64,000 nucleotides of DNA from BQJU01 sp965229635. GTDB lineage: Bacteria; Bacteroidota; Bacteroidia; Chitinophagales; Saprospiraceae. Below, one piece after another: positions 17,264 to 26,717 of this stretch (the first letter of the stretch is position 1; each line of letters begins with the position of its first letter). The stretch lies in NCBI GenBank assembly GCA_965229635.1, contig OZ245894.1:6014001-6078000 (forward strand). Reading direction: 5' to 3'. Position numbers and translations under genes: made by a program. A model generated the notes under the pieces. The model searched no databases. It was not told the origin of the DNA and saw only the letters and a program-made list of their open reading frames with translations.

Positions 17264-17989
17264 TTACCACGTTCGGTTGGAAAACCAGCCTGGAAATTCA
17301 GGATCGTCGGTGTCTTTTTCCCGGCGTCTCTCATCTTTGGTTTTTTCGAAAATATCATTATCCAGAAAAGACTTGGGTGGAAGCTCCGGTTCTTTTTCCC
17401 AGGAATATACTTTCTTCTCCTCATCCTTTTCAATGCGGTCGCGAAACCAGTAGGCCGTGAAGATGCCCACTAATCCTCCCAATAAGTGGCTTTCCCAGGA
17501 GATGCCCTCCTGTCCGGGCAAAATGCCCATAAACATAGAGCCGTAATAAAAAACAACGATCAATGCCAGGGCTATCGACTTCAGATTGCGTCGGAAGATG
17601 CCATTCCAAAATACAAAAGCCACCAAACCGTACACTACACCACTGGCACCAATGTGGAACACGCCGCGACCAAAGCCCCAGACCGCCAGGCCTGTCAACA
17701 GGTAAACCATGATGAATGCCGGAATGGCCACCCTGCGATAAAAGAGCATGATCATCACGCTAAGGAAGAAAAGCGGTGGGGTATTGGCAAATAGATGTGC
17801 CCAGCCAGAATGCAATAATGGTGAAAATAATACCCCTCTTAATCCAATGACGGTTCGCGGATATACTCCATACATGCCCAGATCAAGCCCCAATATCACT
17901 TGAATAAGGTGAATTGCCCAGAGCAGTAAGACAAACTGCGCCGGGATCAACAGGCTACGCATAAGAGAATTTTGCTTGGTGGTGGTCAT
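17264..17989 (-). CDS. Rhomboid-family intramembrane serine protease
   Basis: A 241-residue inner-membrane protein with about six hydrophobic segments. The catalytic serine is S116 in HIGASG and the histidine is H168 in WESHLLGGLVG. The HSGWAHLFAN segment matches the conserved loop after the first helix. The C-terminal 50 residues are charged and cytosolic-like. Rhomboids cleave single-pass membrane substrates; the substrate here is unknown. The ATG at 17989 is preferred over a TTG at 18016. Confidence 0.9.
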   Translation of the reverse strand: MTTTKQNSLMRSLLIPAQFVLLLWAIHLIQVILGLDLGMYGVYPRTVIGLRGVLFSPLLHSGWAHLFANTPPLFFLSVMIMLFYRRVAIPAFIMVYLLTGLAVWGFGRGVFHIGASGVVYGLVAFVFWNGIFRRNLKSIALALIVVFYYGSMFMGILPGQEGISWESHLLGGLVGIFTAYWFRDRIEKDEEKKVYSWEKEPELPPKSFLDNDIFEKTKDERRREKDTDDPEFPGWFSNRTW

Positions 17990-18131
17990 ACGCAAGGATT
18001 GTTTGCTCTTATCCAACTGAGCATACCCTAAAATAGTTGTTCCAAGGTACCTCTTCTTGCCGATTATTCGCCGAATGCCCTCAAATCAGGGATGAATGTT
18101 AAGCGCATCTATTAACCTTAGCTCACCCCCA

Positions 18132-18884
18132 TCAGGCATAACGACGCTGTACCAACTTGATGAAAGACTGAGCGGTTTCTGCTTTTTCTTCATCGGTCCA
18201 GTCATACTGATTGGCCAGGTTGACCAACAGGCTTTTGGCCTCAGTCATACTGGAAAACTGGTTCAACAAACGCAATGCATTGTCCATGGCATTCTTATTT
18301 TTGTCAAACAAATCATTGACAAACAATAGTCGATCATTGATCGCCATGGCCTTGTTGAGGTCAGAGATGGGCTGTTGACTCAGCTTATCCGACAATTCCT
18401 TTGTTGCCCCGATTTTAAACAAGCTTTCTATTTTGGGATTGCTTGCGGTATTCTTGGCTGCCGGTTCAGGTGTTGGCTCCGGAGTGGCTTTTACTTGTGG
18501 CTCGGGTTCCGGCTTATGTTTGGGGGGAGGCGGGGGAGGCGGAGTGGCTTTACTGGCTGGTTGATCCATTTCGCGGATCGAGTCTGGAATTTCGATGATC
18601 CGAGGAGGCGTATACTGTTTTTTAGGCGGCTCTGGGGTTGATTCGCGTTCAACAATTTCCAGTTCCGGACCTCTAGCGGATTTGGTGGTGGTTGTAGCGG
18701 TGGGTTTTGCTTTTTTCCCGGTACCCGCTGTAGCTTCCACATCCAGAAATGATTCGTACAGTTGACGGATATAACTCAACATCAAATCCCGCTCAATACC
18801 GGCAATGGCACCTTCATCGAGACTGATACTCTTGTGTAAGGCATTAATTTTTTCCAGCAGAATTTTGGTTTGTTGCAGATCCAT
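18132..18884 (-). CDS. Proline-rich cytosolic protein of unknown function
   Basis: A 250-residue protein without signal or membrane segments. It has a helical N-terminus (about 1-45), a long low-complexity Pro/Thr/Lys/Glu linker with a run of seven prolines (about 60-150), and a helical C-terminal domain (about 150-250). The C-terminal segment KAMAINDRLLFVNDLF followed by a helical repeat recurs, as I recall, in Bacteroidota hypothetical proteins, but I know no assigned function. It is divergent from tdk. TATATTTG on the minus strand (18966-18959) is a candidate -7 box. Confidence 0.65.
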   Translation of the reverse strand: MDLQQTKILLEKINALHKSISLDEGAIAGIERDLMLSYIRQLYESFLDVEATAGTGKKAKPTATTTTKSARGPELEIVERESTPEPPKKQYTPPRIIEIPDSIREMDQPASKATPPPPPPPKHKPEPEPQVKATPEPTPEPAAKNTASNPKIESLFKIGATKELSDKLSQQPISDLNKAMAINDRLLFVNDLFDKNKNAMDNALRLLNQFSSMTEAKSLLVNLANQYDWTDEEKAETAQSFIKLVQRRYA

Positions 18885-19025
18885 ATTGGTGTTCTAATTT
18901 TTTATTCAGCGTATGCTTTGATCTGGATGAGATCAAATTCCCTCCATTTTTCAGATTGCAAATATAGGAAAACAGACCCGTTTTTGCTGGTGTATTTTTA
19001 ACTTAGTGCCCACAAAGCTAGACTT

Positions 19026-19616
19026 ATGTTTTTGGAACCTCATTTTAAGGGTCAACGCAGTGGCTGGATTGAAGTCATTTGCGGTTCAATGTTTTCCGGC
19101 AAGACTGAAGAATTGATCCGTCGGCTCAAGCGGGCCAAGATTGCCAACCAGAAGGTGGAGATTTTTAAACCCATGGTCGATACCCGATATGGGGAAGGTA
19201 AAGTGGTCTCTCACGATTCTAATTTCATCCTTTCTTCTTCGGTAGAACACTCCTCCCAACTGCTCGAGTTGTCGGAAGGAGTCAATGTGGTGGGTATTGA
19301 TGAGGCCCAGTTTTTTGATATGGAATTGCCGGAAAATTGCCAGAAGCTGGCCCTTCGTGGAGTTCGTGTGATCGTGGCGGGATTGGATATGGACTTCCGC
19401 GGTCGGCCCTTTGGTCCGATTCCCAACCTGCTGGCCATCGGAGAATACATCACCAAGGTGCACGCTATTTGCCAGCATTGTGGCAACCTGGCTACCCACT
19501 CATATCGTTTCTCTGAAGAGAGCGACACCGTAGTTCTGGGCGAAAAAGACCGCTACGAACCCCGGTGCCGCACCTGCTATCACATGGGCAATATTTTAAA
19601 CTTACAACCTAAGTAA
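19026..19616 (+). CDS. tdk: Thymidine kinase
   Basis: A 196-residue type II thymidine kinase that phosphorylates thymidine with ATP in the salvage pathway. The P-loop GSMFSGKT is at residues 21-28 and the Walker B/lid motif GIDEAQFFD near residue 95. Two CxxC pairs (CQHCG and CRTC) form the structural zinc site. Length is normal. It converges with the vWA/T9SS gene, with only 3 bp between the stops. Confidence 0.96.
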   Translation: MFLEPHFKGQRSGWIEVICGSMFSGKTEELIRRLKRAKIANQKVEIFKPMVDTRYGEGKVVSHDSNFILSSSVEHSSQLLELSEGVNVVGIDEAQFFDMELPENCQKLALRGVRVIVAGLDMDFRGRPFGPIPNLLAIGEYITKVHAICQHCGNLATHSYRFSEESDTVVLGEKDRYEPRCRTCYHMGNILNLQPK

Positions 19617-19619
19617 TAT

Positions 19620-20735
19620 TTACTGGCGGATCAACCTGGCGATAAATTGCCGATCTTCTTGACGAACCTCAATAGAGTAGGTACCGGCAGGCCAGGCGCT
19701 GACATCCAGTTTTAGCTGTCCTCCCTGTAAGAAGGGTTGCTGATGAATTAATTTGCCTGAGGCGTCCGTGACCCGAATAGTACCAGCAGCAATCGGAAGG
19801 GCCACATAGGTATATTCACGCGCCGGATTAGGGAAGCAATTGAGCAATGACTTTTTTTCTTCCTCTTCACAAGCCGGTGCCATTCGCCACTGCATTTCTT
19901 CAACCACTGATGAAATATCCGTTTCTCCCTTGCCAGTATCCAATTCCAAATAAAACCCATTAGTAGACAAAGCCATGCTTTTCAGCAAATAGGTCAGTTC
20001 GGCATCAATATTTACGCCGGCGATTGGTACAATCTGTAAATTGCGGGTTTTGGCTTTCGCCAATAATTGCTGCAATTGTTTAGCGGTCTGTTCTTCGTAT
20101 TTCGGCGCGGCATCAACGGCAAAGAAAATGAACCTGGCCGCCGCATCAGCTGACCATTTGAGACTATCTATGGCTTGCGCCAATGCCAGGGGCCAATCTT
20201 CCGACTCCTCCCCTCCTCCACCGGCACGAGCTTGGGAAAGATAAATAGCGCTCAAATCAGATGTTTGACCAAAGTCCTGGCGTTTCACGGCCTTGATTTT
20301 GGCTTCATCCCGGAAATGTACTTGAGCCTGATCGATTATATAATGCTTCGTCAGCGCACTTTCAAATGTTGGCCAAAACTGCTGCAAAGCACTGAGTTCC
20401 TGGGCCATTGATCCGGTTAGATCCATCAACAAGCAGACTTGTATCGCCTTGCTATCAGTACAGGGTACTTCTGCCCATTCTCCCAATGCCGAGGCGTCCG
20501 GCAAAAGTCGCCACATCTTTTCCCAAATGCTCGGATTGTTTTTTTCCTGCTCATAAAATTGATCCCGTAGTGCTTCACCACTGGTTTTGACCATGGTCAG
20601 CGGTTGTTGCTGATCCATCAGCGTCACCTCCACATGCTGGCGATAAATGCGTGTACCATTGATGTGCATATCTCCACTCTGAGCAAAAGCGGTATAAGAA
20701 TAGATTGCGAATATAAAGATGATGATATTTTTCAT
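19620..20735 (-). CDS. Secreted von Willebrand A domain protein with T9SS type A sorting domain
   Basis: A 371-residue protein with a signal peptide (about 1-18, ending AFAQ). The vWA domain spans about residues 98-280; its MIDAS metal site begins at D105 (DLTGSM). The last 70 residues form a type A sorting domain (CFPNPAREY, GTIRVTDASGKLI, WPAGTYSIEV), so it is exported by the type IX system. The start lies 5 bp after the stop of the upstream vWA gene, so the two are almost certainly one operon and may act together. Confidence 0.88.
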   Translation of the reverse strand: MKNIIIFIFAIYSYTAFAQSGDMHINGTRIYRQHVEVTLMDQQQPLTMVKTSGEALRDQFYEQEKNNPSIWEKMWRLLPDASALGEWAEVPCTDSKAIQVCLLMDLTGSMAQELSALQQFWPTFESALTKHYIIDQAQVHFRDEAKIKAVKRQDFGQTSDLSAIYLSQARAGGGGEESEDWPLALAQAIDSLKWSADAAARFIFFAVDAAPKYEEQTAKQLQQLLAKAKTRNLQIVPIAGVNIDAELTYLLKSMALSTNGFYLELDTGKGETDISSVVEEMQWRMAPACEEEEKKSLLNCFPNPAREYTYVALPIAAGTIRVTDASGKLIHQQPFLQGGQLKLDVSAWPAGTYSIEVRQEDRQFIARLIRQ

Positions 20736-20740
20736 GAGGG

Positions 20741-22654
20741 TTAGTTTTTAGCGACTAAATCAAGATCTCGTGCAGTTTGCACCAATCCAATAAATTCCTG
20801 ACGGTAACCATAGGGGTCATCCCCCTGTGCCAGTTGGGCCATTGACAGGATTTTATCATAAGTCAGGTTTCCTTTATTTGGCGAATTCCTTAACAAGGCT
20901 GCAAAACCGGCCACAACTGCTGAAAAATGAAAGTTTTCGGAACAATTTTCCAGGTTTATAGCCTCAACTGGTAGTTGATGGCGCAGCAGATGGCTTTGTT
21001 TACCCGTGGGCTTTTTGTAGCGCAATCGAAATTCGGCAATCGGTTTTTCTCCCGGCAGCAGCTCCAATTCGTACAGGGCAGTGACCGTATGTCCAGCCCC
21101 CAATTCCCCGGCATCTTTTTGATCGTCGTCAAAGTCTTCTTTTTCAAGCAAGCGGTTTTCGTACCCGATCAACCGGTAAGATTTCACCCGATCAGGATCA
21201 AATTCCAATTGTAGTTTAACATCCTTGGCAATGGTATACAGCGTACCAGTCAGTTCGTTTTCAAATACCTTTCTGGCCTCCAAAAAATTATCGATGTAGG
21301 CATAATTTCCATTACCCTTATCGGCCAGCAATTCCAGTTTATCGTCTTTGTAGTTGCCCATGCCGAATCCCAGCACCGTCAGAAAGACATCTTTCTCGCG
21401 TTCTTTTTCGATCAGCTTTTGCAAATCCGCCAAGCCTGAGGTGCCCACATTAAAATCTCCATCCGTCGCCAGGATTACCCGGTTGTTGCCACCTTCCAGA
21501 AACTGCTCTTCGGCAATTTTGTAGGCCAGTTGTATACCCGCGCCACCGGCAGTGGAGCCTCCCGCACGAAGGTTATCTAATGCTTCAAGAATTTCCGCTT
21601 TGTGCTGACCACTGGTAGTCGGCAAAACCAAACCCGCTGCCCCTGCATAAACCACCATAGCTATACGGTCCTGAGGACGTAGGTTTTCCGCAAGGATTCC
21701 AATTGATTTTTTGACCAATGGCAGCTTGTTGGTTGACCCCATCGACCCGGACACATCAATTAGAAACACCAGGTTATTGGCGGGTGCTACGTCTGCTCCC
21801 AGACTTTCTCCCTGAATGCCAATGTGCAATAAATGGTGACTTGGCTCCCAGGGGCATTCGCCCAATTCGGTGTGGACTGCAAAGGGATGTTCATCAGTGG
21901 GTTGTTGGTATTCGTAATGGAAATAATTGATCATCTCCTCAGTGCGTACCAGGTCTGGCACCGGCATTTGTTGGCGGTTCAGTGAGGACCTGATTTGGCT
22001 GTAAGCCGCCCGATCCACATCAATGGAAAAGGTGGAGATGCTTTCTTTTTCCGTTTTCAAAATGGGGTTTTCTTTTATCGCCGCGAACTCATCACCAACC
22101 TTTTTACCGTCGATGTAATAGTTGTCTGCATTACTTCTGGAGCCGCGAATCTGAGCCTGAGTAGTGGCAGTGGCCGTTTGTTTGTTCGTGCGTTTGCGCT
22201 TCTTGCTGCGGATACGGCTGTTACCCGAGGAAATATTGCGAATGTCCTGACTTGTGATGACGGCCCCGGAAGTCGTATTGTCCTGCTCAATCAGGGGTAC
22301 TTTGTAGGAGACAACGACGATCTCATCCAAATTTACGCCTCCTCCGTCCAGGGCAATATCCAGCACGTTTGCCTTTCCGGCTTTGACCAGTACATCAGTA
22401 ATCTTCTGCGCCTGGTAGCCAACATAGGTGACCTCCACTTCGTAGGTGCCCGGATCAATCGAGGGAAAGGAGTAGTGACCATCAAAATCGGTTTCGGTAC
22501 CCGTAATTAGAATGCCATTTTTGTAGAGGGCCACATTGCCAAAAATGATGGGTTCGCCGGATTCCTTGTCAGAAATCCGTCCCGTAAGAGAGGTTTGCCC
22601 AATAAGTCCCGTACCATATAAAAGAAGGCACAACACAATAGGTAATACTTTCAT
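20741..22654 (-). CDS. vWA/DUF3520 (YfbK-like) protein with CarboxypepD_reg and TonB-plug-like insert
   Basis: A 637-residue exported protein. Order: signal peptide (about 1-20, ending LIGQ); CarboxypepD_reg-like domain (about 22-100); LDEIVVVSYKVP; a short plug-like stretch with RGSRSNADNYYIDG at about 170-183; a YfbK-type N-terminal region (IDVDRAAYSQIR); a vWA domain with MIDAS from D300 (DVSGSMGS); and a DUF3520-type C-terminus (about 460-637). The plug-like stretch resembles SusC-type receptors, but no beta-barrel follows. It is first in an operon with the T9SS vWA protein. The ATG at 22654 gives a good signal peptide. A 7-bp hairpin (22667-22673 with 22680-22686) sits in its leader. Confidence 0.88.
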   Translation of the reverse strand: MKVLPIVLCLLLYGTGLIGQTSLTGRISDKESGEPIIFGNVALYKNGILITGTETDFDGHYSFPSIDPGTYEVEVTYVGYQAQKITDVLVKAGKANVLDIALDGGGVNLDEIVVVSYKVPLIEQDNTTSGAVITSQDIRNISSGNSRIRSKKRKRTNKQTATATTQAQIRGSRSNADNYYIDGKKVGDEFAAIKENPILKTEKESISTFSIDVDRAAYSQIRSSLNRQQMPVPDLVRTEEMINYFHYEYQQPTDEHPFAVHTELGECPWEPSHHLLHIGIQGESLGADVAPANNLVFLIDVSGSMGSTNKLPLVKKSIGILAENLRPQDRIAMVVYAGAAGLVLPTTSGQHKAEILEALDNLRAGGSTAGGAGIQLAYKIAEEQFLEGGNNRVILATDGDFNVGTSGLADLQKLIEKEREKDVFLTVLGFGMGNYKDDKLELLADKGNGNYAYIDNFLEARKVFENELTGTLYTIAKDVKLQLEFDPDRVKSYRLIGYENRLLEKEDFDDDQKDAGELGAGHTVTALYELELLPGEKPIAEFRLRYKKPTGKQSHLLRHQLPVEAINLENCSENFHFSAVVAGFAALLRNSPNKGNLTYDKILSMAQLAQGDDPYGYRQEFIGLVQTARDLDLVAKN

Positions 22655-23006
22655 AGCTGTAGTTTTTGCTCTGACACCGCAGAGCATGATGATGAAATAC
22701 CTTTGTGAAGCAGAAGATGAAAAGAAACAGGCCCACCGGGAGGAAAAGAGTACAATTGAGAGCAAAAGAACCAGGGCAGTGAGCCTGTGTGGCCGGTTTT
22801 TTGTTTTGTCTAACGAAACCAGCCGAGAGCGCGTTTAAATTTTCATAGCTTTATTTCCGAATGTTGTCTCAAAACTAGAGCAAAAAAACAAGGCCTCCAT
22901 ACCAAGTTTCGATAATTGTCAGGTTTCTGAATATCCAAAATTTGTAATTCACGTCAATCTCTTTACTTTTGCACATCTTTTTGAAAAACTGCATATCAAA
23001 CAAGCA
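22655..23006. other. 352-bp divergent intergenic region (vWA operon / purH)
   Basis: It holds the purH promoter (22941-22971) on the plus strand and the vWA leader on the minus strand, with a 7-bp hairpin at 22667-22686. A second imperfect hairpin occurs around 22792-22824 (GGCCGGTTT with AAACCAGCC). No gene is supported. Confidence 0.5.
22941..22971 (+). promoter_or_regulatory. Promoter of purH
   Basis: TTTG (22941-22944), a 19-bp spacer and TACTTTTG (22964-22971) are a full match to the Bacteroidota consensus. The ATG is 35 bp downstream. Confidence 0.65.
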
Positions 23007-24530
23007 ATGGCTAAGAGAAAAATCCAGTCGGCACTGATCTCCGTTTATTATAAAGATGGGCTGGAGCCCATCATCGAAGAACTCAAGCGCCTGGGCGTGA
23101 AGATATACTCAACAGGAGGTACCCAGACTTTCATCGAAAAACAGGGGGCTACAGTAACCGCAGTAGAAGACCTGACCTCCTACCCTTCTATTCTGGATGG
23201 CCGGGTAAAAACCCTTCACCCAAAAGTATTTGGCGGAATACTGGCACGCCGGGAGGAAAACCACCAAAAGCAGCTTGAGCAGTACGACATTCCGGAAATT
23301 GATCTGGTCATTGTAGACCTATATCCTTTTGAAGAGACCCTCGCTTCCACCGATGACGAAGCGCAGATCATTGAAAAGATCGACATTGGGGGGATTTCCC
23401 TGATTCGCGCAGCGGCCAAAAACTACAAAGACGTGGTGGTGGTGCCCTCTAAAGAGGAATATGCCATGTTATTAAACCTTTTGCAAGAAAAGGATGGCCA
23501 CACCGAGCTGAACGACCGCAAGGAGTTTGCGCGACGGGCGTTCAAAGTCTCCTCTCATTATGATACGGCCATCTTCAATTACTTTGACGGTGGCGAAGAT
23601 CCGGCCTTTAAGCACAGTATCCACCAGATGCAGCCATTGCGTTACGGGGAGAATCCACACCAACCGGGTGTTTTCCACGGAGACCTGACCGGCATGTTTG
23701 ACATTCTGGGCGGAAAGGAATTGTCTTATAACAATTTGGTAGATATCGATGCAGCGGTTGGCATCATGGCCGAATTTAAGGACGCCGATCCAACTTTTGC
23801 CGTACTCAAACATACCAATGCCTGTGGTGTGGCAACTCGCCCAACGGTTTTGGAAGCCTGGAAAGCAGCCCTGGCCGGCGACAATGTGTCAGCTTTTGGA
23901 GGCATTTTGATTAGCAATACACCAATTGATTTGGCGACAGCCGAAGAGATTGACAAGATATTTTACGAAGTATTGATCGCTCCGGGGTTTGCGGCTGATG
24001 CACAAGAATTTCTAAGCAAAAAGAAAAAACGCATCCTTCTCATAATCAAGGACTTTCACATCAATGCACGCAGTTTCAAGAGCTTGCTGAATGGCGTAAT
24101 TGAACAGGATACCGATCGCAAGATTGAGACGACAGAGGACCTGAATACCGCCACCAAACGGACACCATCTGCTGCGGAGATCAATGATTTACTGTTTGCC
24201 AACAAATGTGCCAAGCACTTAAAATCCAACACCATTGTACTGGCCAAGGGCAATCAGTTGATTGGTATGGGCTGTGGACAAACATCGCGGGTGGATGCGC
24301 TGAAGCAGGCCATTCTGAAGGCAAAGCACTTCGGTTTCGACCTCGAAGGTGCGGTAATGGCGTCAGATGCCTTCTTTCCATTTCCGGATTGTGTGGAAAT
24401 TGCCGACCAGGAAGGCATTAGTGCAGTGATCCAACCCGGTGGTTCCATCAAGGACCAGGAGAGTATTGACTACTGCGATCAACACAATATGGCGATGGTA
24501 CTCACTGGAGTTCGCCATTTCAAACATTAA
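23007..24530 (+). CDS. purH: Bifunctional AICAR formyltransferase / IMP cyclohydrolase
   Basis: A 507-residue enzyme for the last two steps of de novo IMP synthesis: formylation of AICAR, then ring closure. The N-terminal cyclohydrolase (MGS-like) domain shows STGGT near residue 36 and DGRVKTLHPKVFGGIL near residue 66. The formyltransferase domain carries KHTNACGVA near residue 270 and ends SDAFFPFPD...PGGS. Length is normal for Bacteroidota. It starts the run purH, coaX and the outer-membrane gene. Confidence 0.97.
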   Translation: MAKRKIQSALISVYYKDGLEPIIEELKRLGVKIYSTGGTQTFIEKQGATVTAVEDLTSYPSILDGRVKTLHPKVFGGILARREENHQKQLEQYDIPEIDLVIVDLYPFEETLASTDDEAQIIEKIDIGGISLIRAAAKNYKDVVVVPSKEEYAMLLNLLQEKDGHTELNDRKEFARRAFKVSSHYDTAIFNYFDGGEDPAFKHSIHQMQPLRYGENPHQPGVFHGDLTGMFDILGGKELSYNNLVDIDAAVGIMAEFKDADPTFAVLKHTNACGVATRPTVLEAWKAALAGDNVSAFGGILISNTPIDLATAEEIDKIFYEVLIAPGFAADAQEFLSKKKKRILLIIKDFHINARSFKSLLNGVIEQDTDRKIETTEDLNTATKRTPSAAEINDLLFANKCAKHLKSNTIVLAKGNQLIGMGCGQTSRVDALKQAILKAKHFGFDLEGAVMASDAFFPFPDCVEIADQEGISAVIQPGGSIKDQESIDYCDQHNMAMVLTGVRHFKH

Positions 24531-24627
24531 CCTTTTCTTAAGTTACATTTGGGCTTAGGAAGAGTCTAAGAGGTTGAATAGCAACGAGTTTAAAATAAAT
24601 TTCGGGCAAAAAACACCACTATTTAGA

Positions 24628-25362
24628 GTGAACCTGACCATTGATATTGGCAATACACGCACCAAAATCGGCGTTTTTGAAGGAAGCCGATTGATAGAAA
24701 AAATCGTTTGGCAGGAGTGGCAACCGGCAGAATTATTTTCGCTGGCAACCAACCATAAAGCCAAAAATGTCATCTTATCTACAGTTGCCAAAGATCTGTC
24801 CGGAGAAATTGCCCTCATTTTTAAGCAAGAAATTAACTACCTTGAGCTAACAGCCGAAACGCCCTTACCCATCGAAAATCGATATCAGACACCACAAACG
24901 CTCGGTAAAGACCGATTGGCGGCTGTGGTGGGAGCCTTTGCTTTATATCCCGATGCCAATGTGCTGATCGTTGATGCTGGCACCTGCATTACATATGATC
25001 TGCTGACCGCTGAGGGTGCCTATGAGGGCGGCAATATTGCACCGGGCCTTAAAATGAGACTGGAAGCCATGCACCGCATGACCAAACGGTTGCCACTGGT
25101 TGAGGCAGACCTGCCAAAAGATGTGGTAGGCAAATCGACTCAGATGGCGTTGCAAAATGGGGCTTTGAGGGGTGCATTATTAGAATTTGAAGGATTTTGT
25201 GAGCTGTTTGAAGCCAATTTTGGGCAACTTAAGGTAATTTTGACCGGAGGAGACGCCAATTTTTTGGCAAAAAAAAGTAAAAGAGAGATATTTGTAAATC
25301 CAGATTTGGTCTTGATAGGACTAAACAAAATATTGAACCATAATGTCGAGTGTTTGGAGTAG
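24628..25362 (+). CDS. coaX: Type III pantothenate kinase
   Basis: A cytosolic kinase of about 245 residues for the first step of coenzyme A synthesis, ATP-dependent phosphorylation of pantothenate. ASKHA-fold signatures are visible: LTIDIGNTRTKIG at the N-terminus, TLGKDRLAAVVGA near residue 90 and VDAGTCITYD near 115, followed by GGNIAPGLKMR. The GTG at 24628 puts the start right before the first beta strand, as usual for the family; a TTG at 24574 would add 18 residues. The 3' end overlaps the next gene by 20 bp, so they are translationally linked. Confidence 0.92.
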   Translation: MNLTIDIGNTRTKIGVFEGSRLIEKIVWQEWQPAELFSLATNHKAKNVILSTVAKDLSGEIALIFKQEINYLELTAETPLPIENRYQTPQTLGKDRLAAVVGAFALYPDANVLIVDAGTCITYDLLTAEGAYEGGNIAPGLKMRLEAMHRMTKRLPLVEADLPKDVVGKSTQMALQNGALRGALLEFEGFCELFEANFGQLKVILTGGDANFLAKKSKREIFVNPDLVLIGLNKILNHNVECLE

Positions 25363-26716
25363 AATAGTTGTTTGTGCCCTGATCTGTCTTGGGGCAAGCG
25401 GTGTTTTCGGACAGGATAATAACTTTAATATCCGTCCGAAGATCAACTCGCCACTATCCCGATTCGGGTTGGGTGATGGCATTGATCAGTATTTTGCCGC
25501 TTCGGGTGCAATGGGTGGGTTTAGTGCGGCTTATAATGACCCCTACCACCTCAACCTGCTCAATCCGGCTTCCTATGCTTTTTTGGAGGCTACTGCTTTT
25601 GAGGTTGGGCTTTACGCCAAATATTCGTCGCTAAGCAGCAATTCCGAATCAGATAGCTACTGGAGTGGTAACCTCAACTACCTGGCACTGGGATTTCCAC
25701 TGAAAAATTCCATTAATCAGGCACTAGACCGCATCCGTTCGCCCTGGAAGTTTGGTATGGGTTTCTCACTGGTGCCGTATACCACTGTGGGCTATGATAT
25801 TGCGGTGACGACCATTGACCCAAATCCCGCAATTGATACACTTTCCAACTTCCTCAAAGGAAATGGAGGAACGTACCGAATTTATTGGACCAATGCCGCG
25901 CGCTACAAGGGCCTTGCTCTAGGGGTCAACCTGGGATACCAGTTTGGTAAAATTGTCAACAGCCGCGTGGTGACCTTTAACGATGTAGAGCAGTCCTACT
26001 ATACCGAGTTTCTCGATGACTTCAGCATCCGCGGACTAGTTTGGAATGTAGGCCTCCAATACCGCTATGATTTTAAGAAGACTAACGACAATGGTGAGTT
26101 AGTCAATTCTGGAAAACGACTTACCTTTGGTGTCTATGGCAATAGCAATACCAGCTTTAACACCAATAGCAATAGTTATTATCACCGCGATTATCTTGCC
26201 TATCCCAGCAATGGGGTCAATATCGATACCATATTCTACGAGGAGGGGGCCGACCAAAGCGGTGTATTGCCAGCCGAACTCTCACTGGGAATCGCTTACC
26301 AGCAGGTGAATAAGATGCGACTGGGGCTCGACTTCAGTACCAAAAACTGGAGCAGCTATGAAAACGATGTTAAAAAGGAAGCCCTACTTGATAGTTGGCG
26401 CCTGGCGGTGGGTGGAGAGTATATTCCCAACCACATTTCCTACAATAATTATTTCGAAAAGGTGCGCTACCGAGCCGGACTCTACTACGGTACAGACCCG
26501 AGACGCATTAATGATGAACAAGTTTCCAAATACGGTATTACGCTCGGTATGGGTTTTCCCATTATTATGCCCCGGCAACAGACCTCATTCATTGATCTGA
26601 GTCTGGAAGTAGGGCAACAGGGTGTACCAGACGTTCTTCAGGAAACCTACGTACAAATGACACTTGGATTTACCCTCAATGATAATTCTTGGTTTTTCAA
26701 ACGCAAATTCAATTAA
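25343..26716 (+). CDS. Outer-membrane beta-barrel protein of unknown function
   Basis: A 457-residue protein with a signal peptide (about 1-23, ending GVFGQ). The mature part begins NSPLSRFGLGD and GAMGGFSAAYNDPYHLNLLNPASYA, a pattern I associate with FadL/PorV-like barrels of Bacteroidota. It ends in an aromatic strand (NDNSWFFKRKFN). The ligand is unknown. It overlaps coaX by 20 bp and is followed after 1 bp by the repeat-protein gene at 26718, so all three are one transcription unit. Confidence 0.75.
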   Translation: MSSVWSRIVVCALICLGASGVFGQDNNFNIRPKINSPLSRFGLGDGIDQYFAASGAMGGFSAAYNDPYHLNLLNPASYAFLEATAFEVGLYAKYSSLSSNSESDSYWSGNLNYLALGFPLKNSINQALDRIRSPWKFGMGFSLVPYTTVGYDIAVTTIDPNPAIDTLSNFLKGNGGTYRIYWTNAARYKGLALGVNLGYQFGKIVNSRVVTFNDVEQSYYTEFLDDFSIRGLVWNVGLQYRYDFKKTNDNGELVNSGKRLTFGVYGNSNTSFNTNSNSYYHRDYLAYPSNGVNIDTIFYEEGADQSGVLPAELSLGIAYQQVNKMRLGLDFSTKNWSSYENDVKKEALLDSWRLAVGGEYIPNHISYNNYFEKVRYRAGLYYGTDPRRINDEQVSKYGITLGMGFPIIMPRQQTSFIDLSLEVGQQGVPDVLQETYVQMTLGFTLNDNSWFFKRKFN

Positions 26717-26717
26717 A

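Noticed and set aside
22536..22838. 100-residue frame opposite the vWA start
   Set aside because: It overlaps the vWA gene antisense and its translation is low-complexity and charged. It is most likely a shadow.
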